Positions 49,421-50,912 of a stretch of 50,912 nucleotides of DNA are shown here, piece after piece. The notes under the pieces are model-generated. The model did not search any database, was not told where the DNA came from, and saw only the letters and a list, made by a program, of their open reading frames with translations. Each line of letters starts with the position of its first letter. Position 1 is the first letter of the stretch. The translations under genes and the position numbers were made by a program. This DNA is from an uncultured Pelagibacteraceae bacterium (lineage in GTDB: Bacteria > Pseudomonadota > Alphaproteobacteria > Pelagibacterales > Pelagibacteraceae), in assembly GCA_902614125.1 (NCBI GenBank), contig CACMJW010000008.1, positions 1-50,912 on the forward strand, given 5' to 3'.

Positions 49421-49962
49421 TATTTAATTTGAAAATATAAATATTTTTTCTTAGTAGCTTTTTGCATATTAATTTCCATTCGACCTATATACATTTTATC
49501 AAAATATAAATTTTTTGATTTAGTACAACCACTGTGACACAGCTGAATAACTTGTAAATTTTTTTTATCAGTATCATCAACACATTTAAGATAATTTTTT
49601 GATACCCTTGAAGACCATTTTTTACGAATATTACCGTCAGCTGTTGAGTCTGTAAATTTGTGTGCACTTTTTGCTTCACATTTATCTGACTTCCATTCTG
49701 TATCTTTTAGAGAGTCCACAAATGTTTTGTTACTAGCCTCTTGATTTTTAAAAGCATAGATATCTTCTGCAATTGTACCAGCAATATAATTTGCTTTAGT
49801 TCTTTCACCAGAAACATCTATAGATCTGACCGAATACTGAACCATTTGAAAAACTGCAATAAAACCTATGCCAATAATAGCAGTGGAAACCAATCCTTCT
49901 AAAAGTGTAATACCTTTTTCGGATAGTCTTTTTCTGCTTTTATCTGCTATTCCACTTACCAT
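49420..49962 (-). CDS. pilV: PilV-like minor pilin
   Basis: This 180-residue protein has a 17-residue leader (KRLSEKG/ITLLEGLVSTAIIGIGFIAV) with Glu at mature position 5. The mature part has a basic C-terminus and four or more cysteines (CEAKSAH, CVDDTD, CHSGCTK), suggesting disulfide-stabilised loops. GLVSTAIIGIGFIAVFQMVQ is typical of PilV. The start overlaps the previous pseudopilin gene by 23 bases. The order FimT-PilV-PilW-PilX supports the naming. Confidence 0.85.
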   Translation of the reverse strand: MVSGIADKSRKRLSEKGITLLEGLVSTAIIGIGFIAVFQMVQYSVRSIDVSGERTKANYIAGTIAEDIYAFKNQEASNKTFVDSLKDTEWKSDKCEAKSAHKFTDSTADGNIRKKWSSRVSKNYLKCVDDTDKKNLQVIQLCHSGCTKSKNLYFDKMYIGRMEINMQKATKKKYLYFQIK

Positions 49963-50617
49963 TAACTTCGCTCCATTTATATTTTTCTATTAGTCCAAAT
50001 CTTGAGTATTTTATACCATATGTGAATTTGTCAAGAGCTGGAGTTGTTGGATTGCAAGTTGATCCAGAGGAACAAATAACGATATAGTTATAGCTTGGAG
50101 TTGTTAAACTTTCAAAACCAACAGGTCCTACTCCTACTCCAACGGCATTACCAGTTTTTTTGAAATATTTTCCTCCTTTAGAAAAACAAATAGAAAAAAA
50201 TTTTTTGTCATCATTTATAGATGGAAAAATTTCAATTTTATCGGACAAAGTTTCATTTAATAATTCTATTCCACCATTAGTATTACTAAAATTATCATCT
50301 GAACAATCTAAATCAGTACCTTGATTTAAAAGGAATGAAAATTTTTCTTGCGGCAAACCTCTAACCATTACTGTATTTTCTTTACTAACTATAGAAAACT
50401 TAATTTGAATATAAGGATAACTTCCTCTTTCAACATGACTAACAGCTGATGTAAGATATGTTCCAATCTTTTCGTGTTGAGACCTTATCTCTCTGTCTTT
50501 GCTCCATTTTGAAAATTGAGGAAAACCCACTCCAGCTACTACACCAATAAGTGCAACTACGACCAAAAGTTCTATTAAACTAAACCCTTTAATGTTCCGC
50601 TTTTGCTGCGCTAGCAT
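49940..50617 (-). CDS. FimT/GspH-like pseudopilin
   Basis: This 225-residue protein has the leader MLAQQKRNIKG/FSLIELLVVVALIGVVAG, with Glu at mature position 5 and Phe at position 1. KWSKDREIRSQHEKIGTYLTSAVSHVERG is a FimT/GspH-like region (pattern ...R......L...L...R). SICFSKGG and CSSGSTC in the second half supply cysteines. It is first in the minor-pilin row, directly behind pilT, with a 29-base overlap. It may help bind DNA in FimT-type uptake, but this cannot be confirmed from sequence alone. Confidence 0.82.
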   Translation of the reverse strand: MLAQQKRNIKGFSLIELLVVVALIGVVAGVGFPQFSKWSKDREIRSQHEKIGTYLTSAVSHVERGSYPYIQIKFSIVSKENTVMVRGLPQEKFSFLLNQGTDLDCSDDNFSNTNGGIELLNETLSDKIEIFPSINDDKKFFSICFSKGGKYFKKTGNAVGVGVGPVGFESLTTPSYNYIVICSSGSTCNPTTPALDKFTYGIKYSRFGLIEKYKWSEVNGKWNSR

Positions 50618-50912
50618 CTATCTTTCCTGAAGTTACAAGTTCTTGAATTGATTTATCCATCGTAATCATTCCTTCTCTAACCGCAGTTTGCATTATGCTT
50701 GGAATTTGGTGAATCTTTGCTTCACGAATAAGGTTTTGAACTGGTGGTGTACACTTCATTACCTCAAATGCACCACATCTTCCTTGACCATCCTTAGTTT
50801 TAAACAACCTCTGTGTAACAACCATTTTCAATGAAGTTGAAATTTGTGCTCTTATCTGTGCTTGTTGTTCAGGAGGAAATACGTCGATGATCCTATTAAT
50901 GGTGCTTGGCGC
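50589..50912 (-). CDS. pilT: Type IV pilus retraction ATPase PilT, C-terminal part (cut by window edge)
   Basis: Visible is the final 107-residue stretch, reading on the minus strand from the window edge. It begins APSTINRIIDVFPPEQQAQI and continues with RAQISTSLKMVVTQRLF, MKCTPPVQNLIREAKIHQIP and MQTAVREGMITMDKSIQELV. These match the C-terminal PilT region (pattern T..RI...FP...Q..IR..LS..L..V..Q.L and NLIREGKTHQI). Walker A and B lie outside the window. Presence of PilT implies retractable pili. The stop overlaps the FimT-like gene by 29 bases. Confidence 0.93.
   Translation of the reverse strand, partial: APSTINRIIDVFPPEQQAQIRAQISTSLKMVVTQRLFKTKDGQGRCGAFEVMKCTPPVQNLIREAKIHQIPSIMQTAVREGMITMDKSIQELVTSGKIDASAAKAEH

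Overview
This window is AT-rich, tightly packed bacterial chromosome. It looks like a streamlined alphaproteobacterium of the SAR11 / Pelagibacterales type. Three things support this. Genes abut or overlap by 1-20 bases, and the only gap over 300 bases holds an RNA gene. The tmRNA gene is circularly permuted (two-piece), as in alphaproteobacteria. The gene content fits too: ThyX, PPDK, HflKC-DegP and a small type IV pilus set. The species assignment is inference; I could not run any search.

Layout. 1-2.8 kb: 5' part of an RluD-like pseudouridine synthase, tRNA-Arg(TCG), an ABC-2 exporter pair and a Sua5/TsaC tRNA-modification enzyme. 2.8-8.6 kb: xseB-ispA-dxs (isoprenoid precursors), aroC, pdxH and ispB (quinone side chain). 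8.7-15.1 kb: S49 peptidase, glyQ, glyS and ppdK on the plus strand. 15.1-16.9 kb: nadA-nadC on the minus strand. 17.0-17.4 kb: tRNA-Leu(GAG) and the permuted ssrA. 17.4-19.2 kb: thyX against a short Mrp-type ATPase. 19.2-23.7 kb: hflK-hflC-DUF2065-degP-miaA (membrane protein quality control plus tRNA modification). 23.7-28.8 kb: ilvB-ilvH-ilvC-leuA (branched-chain amino acids). 28.8-34.3 kb: mreB-mreC-mreD-mrdA-rodA (rod-shape elongasome). 34.3-37.4 kb: a BASS-family transporter, an unusual two-winged-helix protein and a GAF-PP2C phosphatase. 37.6-42.8 kb: prepilin peptidase, MoxR ATPase, DUF58, transglutaminase membrane protein and an AsmA-like protein. 42.8-50.9 kb: a convergent type IV pilus cluster (pilT 3' end, fimT-, pilV-, pilW-, pilX-like pseudopilins, an unknown secreted protein, and a large PilY1).

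Most of the window is housekeeping. The least ordinary parts are the pilus region, the two-winged-helix protein, the symmetric or near-leaderless promoters at several gene starts, the permuted tmRNA, and two altered motifs (acetolactate synthase GEA instead of GDG/GDA; Mrp without its CxxC). In the pilus region PilY1 carries two large insertions and an uncharacterised secreted protein is its immediate upstream neighbour. I see no mobile element, CRISPR array, phage gene or defence island.
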